Source: Haliclystus octoradiatus
Lineage: Eukaryota > Cnidaria > Staurozoa > Stauromedusae > Haliclystidae
NCBI GenBank assembly: GCA_916610825.1
Contig: OU744450.1
Coordinates: forward strand, 2,046,001-2,110,000
Direction: 5' to 3'
DNA length: 64,000 bases
Under the pieces are notes generated by a model. It made no database searches and was not told the DNA's origin. It saw only the letters and a list, made by a program, of their open reading frames with translations. Within the stretch, counting starts at the first letter, position 1, and every line of letters begins with the position of its first letter. The position numbers and the translations under genes were made by a program. Below, in pieces: positions 33,361 through 45,700 of this stretch.

Positions 33361-33523
33361 GGGGCACCTATAACACGTAACCCGGGAAACACCCTTATTC
33401 GATTGCATTCGATTGCATTAAAAAACAGGAATTTTTCTCAAAAAATATTCCCTTGAAACTCGGTGAAACGAAAACAAGGAACTTCGAGTACGAGGCTGAT
33501 CTAATAGATCCAGGGATTTCCCC

Positions 33524-33529
33524 CACGTG
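33524..33529. promoter_or_regulatory. CACGTG E-box upstream of CASTOR
   Basis: A palindromic CACGTG sits about 225 bp before the CASTOR start, in a locally GC-richer stretch (33,360-33,620) that is likely 5' UTR or promoter. This hexamer is bound by MiT/TFE, USF and Myc-type bHLH factors. A single hexamer is weak evidence. Confidence 0.25.
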
Positions 33530-33752
33530 GTCTTCCCCTTTGTCATGCAATCGGCGGCTTCCCATCGAGCGAGACATAATATTCACACTCGACATTGTTG
33601 TTCCAACTGAGCGCTGAACAAACGTGCAGAATAACATAACCTTTGCCTACAAAAGACAGTTGGAGCTCAGTATATACGAACGTATATATATGTATGTATA
33701 CATAACATGGTTATAATTATTGTCTAACTTTTCCAAACGCGTATTTTTCAAA

Positions 33753-36700
33753 ATGAATGGTTTGCAACATGCAAATGGTGATGCGTCTGTCAATGATAAC
33801 CTTTTGTACAGTCAATATGGGACCTCTCCTTCTGATCAAATGATGGAACTCTATATTATCAAAGATAGATTACGAGTATGTTCCATCAAGAAGAAATCAA
33901 TTGCAGCTTATATGCATACAATCACTAAGGCAGCTCTGCTACACGATTCACGGTAAATTGATATTATTTTGCTTTGCACATTGACTGTTTTTAATCCCAT
34001 AGCCTACTGACAGGTCGAAGGTTAGAATTCATGCAGTGAGCTCAAGTGACGTCTACCGGCAAACGTTATATTGTTTATTCCTGTTAAACCTTTGAAAATA
34101 CCTTTGTTTTTTTAGCTTTGAACCATTATTTATAAAAAATTACTCATTGTTGTTGTTCGGAGGAAACTGTTTTTTATAGAATGGGCTTGCATCAGTCTTT
34201 GCTACCTTGCGAAAACAAATGAACAATATTTTATTTTGAACGACCGGCAAGATATATGAATTTCAGAAGCATTTCAAAGCATTACGAATAAAATCATTAC
34301 GATTTCAAAGCAGCATGATGTAACAATCAGCACGTTAGAGCTTATACGTATTTCAATTAACATTTGAATGAAAATTCTATAAGTTAGGGACTAGATCTGC
34401 AGCTATATAATTGGCTTTAATGTATTTGTCTTGTTTTCTTGAATGTTGTTTACTATACAAAACATGGATATAATTTTTGACATCAACAAAGTTGACATTT
34501 ATCTGCATTAAAGCTTTCATTTAAGGCAACTGCCTGTCAATCATCTTAAATAAAAAGCCTTCTTTGATAAATTTTAAATTTCTTCCATGGACTGAAAGTC
34601 AATCAATCAGATTCTCACCCTTAAGCGTAGGAGATGGAGCTGATGTGGCTTTTGTTAAATTGTTAATTAGAAAGTTAAATATGAAGCAGAAACCCAATGT
34701 GGGAGAAAGGAGCCTCGCCTGGTATCCAATATTTCCTCTACTAATTGTTCTAGTCAGACTTTTGAACTTTTATTTAAAAAAGTAACAATGACTGGCGGTC
34801 GCTACGAGCTCAACTTGAATTAAGCTTAGCGTAAATTCAACAATCAATGACAGTCATGGCTTCGACATGGCTTCAAATTTCAAATTTCAGCATGGTTTCA
34901 GACACAGAAACAGTACAAACGAAAAACACACATGTGACAAGTGTTTAGATACTATCGGTCATTTTTGCTCCTGCAATTTGTGCTTTAGGAGGATTTTTGC
35001 AAATTTGCTTTGTTCAAACATTCAAATGCACCATACAACACACGTACAAATCTATATACACTTGCTCGTGTTTATACTGACCGCGGTAAAATAACGTTTT
35101 CCTTCCGTGGGGCTTCACTCCTCAATAAATATAGTCAAATAGAAAATTGTCGCAAAGAAAAATACAAATTAGAAGTTAAAAATAGACTAAAATTATAAAT
35201 AGAACATATCATTTTGCATTATGAAAATCAGTCAGACATCAAGAATCAACAACCTTATAATGAATCATACTTATAAACTGTAAAAAATTAATTAGCCTAG
35301 AAATCCCTGTATCAAGTTGTTTATATGTCTTTAAATATACTAATATCTATCTATCTATTGTAAAAAGTCTCCTATATATAATGTCAGTCAAACTGATTAA
35401 CAGTGTTATTTGTGGTTCATAATAAGGCAGGAATACTGCATTTGTGCACAGAAATCATTAGCGCTTCAGTAGCTCAGCCAAATGCCTAGCTTGTGTGGCC
35501 AAATTTAAAAGATAGCTATTTCCACTGCATGTTTTCTCCAGTGCTACTTCATCTTGCAAGCTAATTCTGTTGCTATTTTGATATACTAGGTTTCGAGTTG
35601 CATCCAGATGCATGCTTATTTTCATGCTTATATTGAGATATGAATCGCCTGGCTTAACTGTTCAAAATAAATTCATGAAGAAATCTATGTAGCTTAGATA
35701 ATCTGATCGAAGCCTTAATTTAATTGTGAGACTATGGTCGATGTGAGGGAGACATAAACGACACAGTAATAGTTTCAAGTAAATAACATATCACTGGTCC
35801 CTCGATAAACTCTAAACGCGAGTTGCTTGAGTCAGACTTCAAACTCTGTTTTTATATTAATGACAAACACCGCTGACCTTTGATCCTGCATTCAGCTGGC
35901 AGACTTTACTAGTTTCCATTCCATCATAAATTACATCACGGCTATGATCACAGGAAGGGACAACAAGCAACATGCAATATATCTAAACATAAATCTATGT
36001 AGCCAAGATAATCTGATCGAAGCCTTATCTTAATTAAGAACATATTCTACTTCATGTTTTGCTGTTGAAAGAAGCAGAAAGTTTGAAGCGAGAAGTAGAA
36101 CGTTTGCACATGGTTTTATTTACTAAATTAGGTACTATTTACTTGATCCCAAAGCACGTGGAAGCTGTAGCCATACCCCCTGAAAATATCCAAGAAACAT
36201 CACTGACCCGAATGTCATAAAGTTGTAAAGTACAACATTTTATATCACTGGAAATATTTTATAACATTGTAATTTAATTTCCATAACGCGGGTTTGTTTA
36301 CAAATTTGATAACGTTTTACTCCAAATCTTGACTTGCCCAAGTCTCACTTTACTTTTACGATTTTGATATGTTGGTAAGTGGTACGCTTACCGCTCGTCA
36401 AAGTGCGGTATATCAAAGCGGGACTTATAGATCAGTCAACTCCAAATCTTTTTCCGATATTAATTTCTGGTTATATAATTTCCAAATCAAGATCAGATGA
36501 TAGCACATCTTATTTTCTTCACTTTCATATAAACACATGTGTTTTTGTTTGTTTACGTTTGACTTTCCATTTTGAGAATTACTACGGGGAAAATACATAG
36601 ATCGTACTGTTTTGTATTTGCGAGACAATAGAGGTTTATTGAAATGCGAAACTGTTTAATTAGCGCTTCAGTCTGAGAAATGATTGTTGTTGAAAAGCGA

Positions 36701-39700
36701 AACAGTTTTTATTGGTTTTTCGCAACTTATATGTATTTATTTAAAAAATGAAACCGGCCATGTAACCCCTCTGGTTAATGACGAATCCATTGATGAATAA
36801 TATGTTTCTCAAGTATATTGCATCTAAAACGGCATCGTGAATCCCCGCCTTACCTACTACAGACATACAAATGGAAATAACGTAAATTTAAAAGTAGATG
36901 GGTTAATTATTATTGATCAGCCCTCTTATGGTTTGAATTATCTTTTTTTTTCAGGCCCTCATTATTCAGTTTCACAGAAACCTTACACGATTACACAGTT
37001 ATTTTATCTGAGGAACAATTCCACGGTAAGAATATATTCAATTTCTGAAATATTATGAAAGGGTCGGCATGGACGAGACAGGAAACATGCAGTTATTAGA
37101 AACTTTAATCTTTATAATATTATGGCTGTAAAAAATGTAGTTATTATGTTGTTGTTATTTGTTTACTTTTCTTTGCAGAGCTCCAGCAACATGGTGATTT
37201 TGAGTACTCTCCGTATCCATGGCGTATATTTACTGTCTCTGCAGGGGCGTTTGGTACTTCGAAACTTGTTGGTGTTAGCAAAATTGCTAAATCTGTTATT
37301 GGACCATTGGCTGATCATGCAATTTCTGTCCTTTGTCTTTCAACGTATCAATCAGATTATATTTTGGTAGGTTGATTTTAGTTTGCTGTATAGCAGTGCC
37401 AGCTTATAGAATGCGTGTTGTATTTCAAAGAGATAAAAGAGAGTGGTTTACTATAATAAATAAATGAATAATAATTAATTAAAGTTTGTAGCTTCGTAGC
37501 TAACTATCTCTTGTAACAACAACAAGAAAACGTTTTTTTTTAGTTTACGGTATTGTGCAATACTGATCGTAAAGTATGACCAGTTAACACATTGACCCTT
37601 ATCAACTTAATTCGTTTGATAGGTACAAGAACCGTTCCTTGATGAAGCAATCAAATGTCTTGGTAGCTATTTCAAAATATATAATGATGATCACGAAAAA
37701 GTGGAAGACATGAAAAGACCACCTCAAAATCCACCAGCATCACGTAAGAAGCATGTACCTACTTTATATCCAGGATCAGACAATTTAGGTTCATCTGTCT
37801 GGGATCCTAGAGGCATTTTAACATTTCTTCTGATTTTTTGTTGAGGTTTGACCAATAAATCATTAAAATATCAGTTTCCGTCTGGATTTGCTCTAACCTT
37901 CTGGTTCAGGATAAGCGGGGCTAATTAAAGTTGAATGCTCTTAACCAAATATGTATTCAAGGGGGCATCAATACTATGATATGTGGATGTTTGAATATTG
38001 TTATTGGACATGGATGTTATTTGATGTAGGACATATATTTTATTCATATCTTGATAGTAAAAGGTAAAAAGAATGAGCATGATACAAGTTGGCAATAGGG
38101 AATTCTACTGATAATAGATTAAATTAATAAATTAGTAAACAGAAATACAAAATTTCCTAAGTTTTTATAAACTTTTCTTGACATTCGTTGATGAACTGTT
38201 CATGAACTCATGAACGGACTGTTCATGAACTCATGAACGGGCTGTTCATGAACTCATGAACGGACTGTTCATGAACTCATGAACATTTCTGCAGGCGTAA
38301 TATGTACGTCTATTTAACATCAAAGACATATAGCAAGATCAAGATGAGTTAATCAATGTGGTGATAAATATTCACCACATGAATCTATACCTACAAATGT
38401 TTGATCTATTTTATAGCTAAAGATCGTGCTATTACTCATCCACTTATTTGTCCATCAAACAAATTTTACATAACTGGTTTACATTGGTCACGATTGCCTA
38501 ATGTCTTACAAATTCTGTTGGAGATTATGTTTTATCCAAGGTAGGTTTGAATGTTATATAAGTTTTCTCGTATAACCCGTTCTGATCAGAGTCAGACCAA
38601 AAGGATAATCCTTCAATCCTAGATTCAAGAAAATTGATATTATTAATACCAAATACCATTGTACATATACCAAGGGTGATCACTATAGACATGTGACTGC
38701 TGTATAGAGATGATCGTAATATCAGGTTTTACTGTACCAATTTTATGGAATGACGATGCAACCATTTTTGTTTCTAATAGATAATGAATTACGTTATCTT
38801 GAGTTAAAAAACCCTTCCTTATGGATTTATTGGATAGGCTATATGCATCCGAATTGTTGCGGATACGCAATATTAGAGGTGTACAGGAGCCGGAGTCAAA
38901 CTCCAGTCTGGCAGGAGTATCCATATTTCAACAGGAACCAAACTGGAGAATATTTAACCAGTCAGGATCAGAAGTCGCAGCCGGAGTCTAGAATTAAATC
39001 CTGTTTATTTCTTAATTAGTATTGTAAAGTTAAATATTGTCTGGATATTCTACATAGAGGTTGGATTGTTAATGTATTTCAAATTATGTTAATTTATTTT
39101 TTACTTTTTAATGTTTGGTTAAAATTGAGGTGATAAATTAATTAATTCTCAGGACATTTATAGGAGTTTGTCTGAAATAGTTTGGAGCCGATGTCAGAGT
39201 TTGAATCTATTTTTCATATATTTTTGGGGGCGGACTCAGAGTTCAACACTTCTATATGGACTTTTTTCGGATTCAGGGTCTGAAAATTCTGACTCTGTAC
39301 ACCACCGGTAACCAAGTTTTAGGTCAGTTTGTTTAATACAGTTTTTGTGTTTTCTTTTCAGTCCTATTGATCCAAAAAGTAACAAAGAACCATTTTTCCA
39401 TTTTTCTGCCATTCAAGGTGATATCTCATTGATACTAGATGGAGACGCTCTTGCAAAGTAAGTCTTTTACATAACAGAAACAAAAATACTTCTCTCCAGT
39501 TCCGCATCCTGGGAAACTGCGAACATAATCAGAAGGTTTCACTTATGTAGGAGATTTAATAACGACACAATTCATATAATTTTGATACTCTTTATTATGA
39601 TATGGCAGGCCGTGTCTGCTGACATTACAGGGAGAGATGCTAAGGGCTACTATGGCCGTTAGTCAGAGCTCTTTGATACAACAGGCACGACCGTACAGTA

Positions 39701-42700
39701 AAATAGTAAGAGGCGAAAGAGAGCGTTTACGTGGTACAGTTTACACACATATAGATTTACAGGAGATGATTAACAATAGACAAATATACGAGGACGTGAA
39801 TACAATATAAAACCACTACACTTCTAAGTTTTGTTTTCATTTTCAAATTAGCCTATTTCGATTTCAAAATTGCTTTTATTTTGAATTCATGTTATGGACT
39901 TTATCAAGCTCCAAACAAGCAAGTCAAGTTTAATCTACTGTATTTTGTAGGCAACAATCCTTCAAAATGTTCAACTTAATTTTTAATCCAAATTGTGCTT
40001 TGTCCGCGGAAGGCTAATATGATGTTAAATATTTTTGAGGGGACCTCAGAACTTTTCCTTCTGTGAAATGGAAAAATCAACCTGCCCTTTCCCCCCTTTT
40101 AGATAACCTGTGTATATGCCTATATGGGTTACCTTATATGTATGTAAGGTAACCTGCTTCAAATGGTCACAATGGAGGATCAACTCAAATGAAAGAGCAA
40201 CCCGATTTAGGATATACAGTGTAACCCGCTTAAGTCAAAATTGCCAACGGTTTTCATTGCATTTATCCAAATTTGCGGTTATCCGAAATTGTTCACCAAG
40301 GACTTGACCAGAAAATTGTTTAACGGATTTCAAAGCCAGGTTGCAGATACACGGGAATTTCACTTATCCGAATTGCACATAAGCGGGTTACACTGTATGA
40401 TCATATCAGATCAGGATCTACTATATCGTCTGTGTTTCAAAACCCCTAAAGCTTAACTCAGCCTTGATTTATATAAAACATCAAATGAGTATCAGTATCA
40501 TCTGATGCAAGATGGAATGGTCCAGAGGGAATCGCATTGTGAAGAGCTGCGCCGTACTGCTGCGCCTTGAATGATTGATACATATCTGCCATTAGATCTG
40601 TTGAAATTGATCTGCAGTTGTCCCGGCTGATATCAATAAAGAGCATTTACAATCATTGCTCTTCAGTCAAACCTGTTATAACGGTCACCTCTATATAGCG
40701 GCCACCTGTCTATAGTGGTCACTCTTTCAATCTCTAAAGTAGTATTTTCTATTGCATCAAACCTGTATACAAAGGCCACCTGTCTATAGTGGTCAATTTA
40801 TCTACCTCTCTTAGCTGGCCGTTATATGCAGGTTTCACTGTAGCACAAAGAGCCACTCCTCCAGAAATAGAAGAGTGGTACGGGCGCCTTTGGTAGGGTG
40901 GTGATAGTCTCTCAGTTACTACTTTTACTTACAACACTAATGTATTTGTACTGTCTTATTGTCAAGATTCCCTCCTGATTCTCTGTACACTTCAACGAAC
41001 GACGAGAGTTGGCGAATGATAAAAATCGGTGACAATCCTCTTGGTTTCGGTATGTTCACTTAGACTCAATTTATGATTTTGTTATCCCTTCATAGAGACC
41101 TGAGTAATCTAGTCTGGTTTTGGTCCTGTGTTTTTGTGAATGTGTTCTGTTCAGGGTCGGACAAAAGTAGGAATCCTGGAATCCTAGATAAACCGACACT
41201 ACCCGACTGCTGACTGGGCTGCAATTCCTATAGCCATACATGAACTAAACTACATGTATGATTTACCTGATTCAAGAGACCAAGCTGTCTTTCAGAAGGC
41301 ATTCATATTTGACCACATATTTGTAATGATTCATGGACTGATACTCAGGGTTAATTAATGTGATTGGTCATTTTCGGGATTGCCCATTACAGTCAAACCT
41401 GTTACACCAGTCACCTCTATATATCAGCCATCTGTCTATAATGGCCAGTCCTGTATTGTCTAAATGACTATTTTTTATTGAATCTGTCCTGCATATAAGG
41501 TAACCTGCATCTAGTGGTCAATTTATCTCTCTTGTAGCTGGCATTTATGTGCTAGGCTCACCCCACTTCACTCGCTACGTCTAGTTGATCAGTTGTTTGT
41601 AGGCAACGTAATAGTGAGATGGTCTACTTCGAATATTCTCAATTATCTTAATGTGTTTTTACAAGAGTATACCAATGGTGCATTTATTAGGATTGTCTCA
41701 TCAACATCTATTATCCGAATACGTCCTTGATGCCAACTAATGCGTTGTGTTTGGTATTCAGTATGTTTTCTTAACAAACATATCATTTCATGGCCTTCAA
41801 TGATCTATCCATTAGTAATAGTTTTATGAAGTTTAATCTTATGTAATGAGGTACGATAGCCTGCGTGCAAACTAAAACGTTTCTAAAGGATACAAACGAA
41901 GTTGATAATATGTATTAATTTAAGAAGAAATGAGAATCAGTAATTAGTAATTTTACAAATTAAACTGTGCAAGAAAGGCATGGAATATTGGGGTATTGAC
42001 ATTGTATATGAATTATCATAAATGAATGACCCCGTTGTATATTGTATAATTGCAGCTTATTTATCATGATAACATTTATCCGGTTTTGTAAAAATTTTGT
42101 TTTCAGGATTTGTATTTATGTTCTCAAATTAAGTTATAATTTAATTGAATACTGATGCTGACAATTGAATAGGGATTTCAGCTCAATTCAGATGGCAGAG
42201 CAACAAGTCACCAATTCTGATGGTCTATGGTTCCAGTCCGCCTTCATTTTAATTGGACTGTGGACATCACAATACACTGACTTGTGATGTCGCATGGAAA
42301 TGATTCAGTTTCATATTCGATGTTCTTTTTAAAACTCATTCAATTAATTCAATGGCCAATTAATTATCTTATAGATGTCCATGGCGTCGTTGCTCAGGTG
42401 TCTGAACCAATAGCAACCACTGGCATATCGACTTACTATATCAGTACATATAAATATGGACATACGCTGGTTTGTATTTTGTTTTCATCTTAATAATTAA
42501 TCACTATATATTACGTAAAGAAGATGACGATAAAATTGACCTTATCTTATCAATTAAACGTGCTGGTGGTATCAGATTCATTATCTTCATTTATCGAGGT
42601 ATTCTCGACAGAAATAAAAACGTAAAAACAGCAAAAAATGTGGTGGAAAAACGGATTGGGAAAATGTGTTTTTTGATATTATTTTTCTCGAAATGAGATG

Positions 42701-45700
42701 TGTTCATTTTCATCTCGAACATTTAATTTCACATATTTATGCATTTTGTAAAAATTTAAAAGTGTGATGATAATTATTACAATAATTTAACTAAAATAAT
42801 TATGATAATATAAAATCAAAAATATAAAAATGACTCATCACGATAATTCAAACATTTGAGACTAATATCACGGTAATTCAAAAGTATGTCGCTAATTATC
42901 ACGGTAAATAAAATATTTGGTGATAATTTTTGTCGCAATCAATATTATCATCTATAATCGTGAAATGATTTATAAATTCATCATTGATGAGTTCCACAAT
43001 AAAATTTGACTAAAACAAGAAACAGGAAAGTATTTATGGTATTTTTATGAACATTTATGTTAATTTCAAGTTGCCCGGAGAAACCTGCCGTTACAGTTTT
43101 GAATCAACAAAACAAATTAAAAATATTACGCAAAATCGTCAGCTATATACGTCGAATTTAAGAAGCTTTTGTGATATTTTCTCAATATTATTCATCTCAC
43201 TAATTACTGAATCAGCTTGATATCAAGATCTCTTATCAATTAAATATCAATATCTCTATTAATAATTAACTCAAAAAAGGTTTGTCGACATTGCCAGCGG
43301 TTGCTTTCTACGATTAATTGAAACGCATCTGTTTGACGCCTTGGACATAATCACTAGTCAAGCCTAATCAACGTAATCGTTATCACATATCGAGAATTAT
43401 ATTTGAAAATGATTTTCAATCTTCACAGAGGAATGTGGTATAGTCGCGCAGGTGGCTGACCCACTGTCTAACGCTGGTATATCAACATACTACGTCAGTA
43501 CTTATCTCAATGATCAGTCACTGGTAGGTCACGTGATCAAGTTATTGTTCTTTTTGTCTCCAGCTATGTGTGATAGTGAATGACACCCGTTTACTTTCGA
43601 TAATTATTATATATCACGATAACATGTGTGATAGAACGACACCATTTGTTTCCTATACATGACGACGACAGCATCAGATTTTTGTTAGAACTGTAAATAT
43701 GTGTGATAGAACGACCCCATTTGTTTCCTATACATGACGACGACAGCATCAGATTTTTGTTAGAACTGTAAATATGTGTGATAGAACGACACCATTTGTT
43801 TCCTATACATGACGACGTCGGCATCAGATTTTTGTTAGAACTTTTAAATATGTTGTGATAGAACGACACCCGTTTACTTTCTATACATCGCAATAAATTC
43901 AAATTCATGTTATTGTACAAGAATGTAAGCGAGGTTGAATTCCAACTCAAATGTTTTGATTGAAATTTTTGCATTGAAATATTTTTGATCTGTTTTCTTC
44001 TTGTCTTTTTGATTTGAATTTGAAATGTCCACGCTACCGTTTGTGTTTCGTTTTTGAATGCTTCTTCAGACTGATAAACAATGCTCTGATAGAATATGAA
44101 GTAATCCCAGATAAAATGATAAATTTCTATAGAAACACCGTTAGATGTTACTTCATTTCTTTCATTTCAAAAACATTTTGAGTTTTCCCGCCAATTCCAG
44201 GATTTGAAAACCAGGTCTTTGTTTTCTCTTCAATTCGTCACGTGATCATTTCATCTGAAGTTAATCCTTAACTTTTGGTTAGATAATAATCAAAACAATC
44301 CTAACCATAATTTACCGAAATTAGGAGAAATTATCAATGATGTTTTGTGTTTTAACTTTTGGTTGAATGGATTGAAGTATTTTGAGCTTTTAAATTGTTT
44401 ATCGTGCATAATATCATATGATAATATCTCGGTCTATTTATTTTAAAGTATAATGGATTTTGACTTTCTAACGGAAATCAACACTCTTACAAGGAAATGA
44501 CTTACATGACTGCCCTATAGTTCAAATTTATTAAAGTTTGAAATCATTCGCTTTTTATTTTTCTAGCTCGATAATTCTGATATTTGCGTAACACCAAAAT
44601 CCAATGTAGGCCGAACGCCACAGAGCTAAAACTGCAGGTTTCTCCGTACAGCTTGAAAATCACATAAAAGAGTTCATAAAAATATGCTAAACAATTCCCT
44701 ATTCCTTGTTTTAACTAAATTTTATTGTAAACCCTTCAAAAATCCAATTTATATTCATGATTCCCGGTCAAAGCCTTTTTTACAATTTTGAGAAAATGCT
44801 CCATGTGAGCTTCATGATCTTTGATTCTTTTGTTTCCCTTGATTTTGCGAATCCATAGAAGCATGACGAAACACAAAATGTATGAATTAAGAGGGCTTTG
44901 ACCGTGAAATGATTTATAAATTCATCGTTAATGAGCTCCACAATAAACTTTGCTAATGCTTTTGCACCTCTATTTCCGATGAAATCCGCTCATCAAGTGT
45001 CTGGAGGATCCTGATGGTGGCTGAACTTCTCCATCCTTGAGGAAAATTAAAACTTTCTGTGAAATTTCATCGAATTGTTGGATTAAATAAATGCTAGGAT
45101 GTGACAAGATTTGGTAGCAAAATCCTTAAATGGTTATGAAAAATTACGATTCCAGAAGATTAAAACGTTTTCCTGAATTTTTCAAATATTGACCAGAAGC
45201 TCGTTTGAAATTTTTTATATTTGAGGCAAGTGTTATTTTGAACTAAAACTGGGTTGAACTTGCGAAAAAATGTATGTGCACCCAACGAGGAATCAAACTG
45301 CGGCCTCCCTCGTTTGCTGCAGGCATTCTATACCACTGAAACTGACATAATTAATTGTTGGAATGTGACATACATAATTGTAAAAATAGGAAGGAAATGT
45401 TACTTAAAGGAGCAAAAATGACCGGCAGGCGCCACGCACTTAGGATCACGTGCACGCTTATTGTTATAACACAATGTTCATTGTTGACATGAATTTTATT
45501 ACAAGTTAGGCCTGCGTATAACAATTGTTTCAAAGCGAGACGGTTGAATTACGCTAAGCATAAATTCAACTTGTACTCGCAGCGGTCGCCGGTCAATTTT
45601 GCCCCTTTAAGATTTCGAAAGAAGAAACCTTATGATCAGAGAATCTGCTCTTATTCGAGGGATATGAACAAATATAAATATGAATTATTTACATCTTTTT

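Noticed and set aside
42472..42696. 74-codon frame after CASTOR exon 8a taken as a separate gene
   Set aside because: No start or splice support; only the first 25 residues resemble anything (the CASTOR C-terminal helix), treated as a possible relic.
43591..43974. 127-codon minus-strand frame with repeats of about 25 residues
   Set aside because: It is the by-product of a 75-bp minisatellite whose unit is a multiple of three; no start context or homology.
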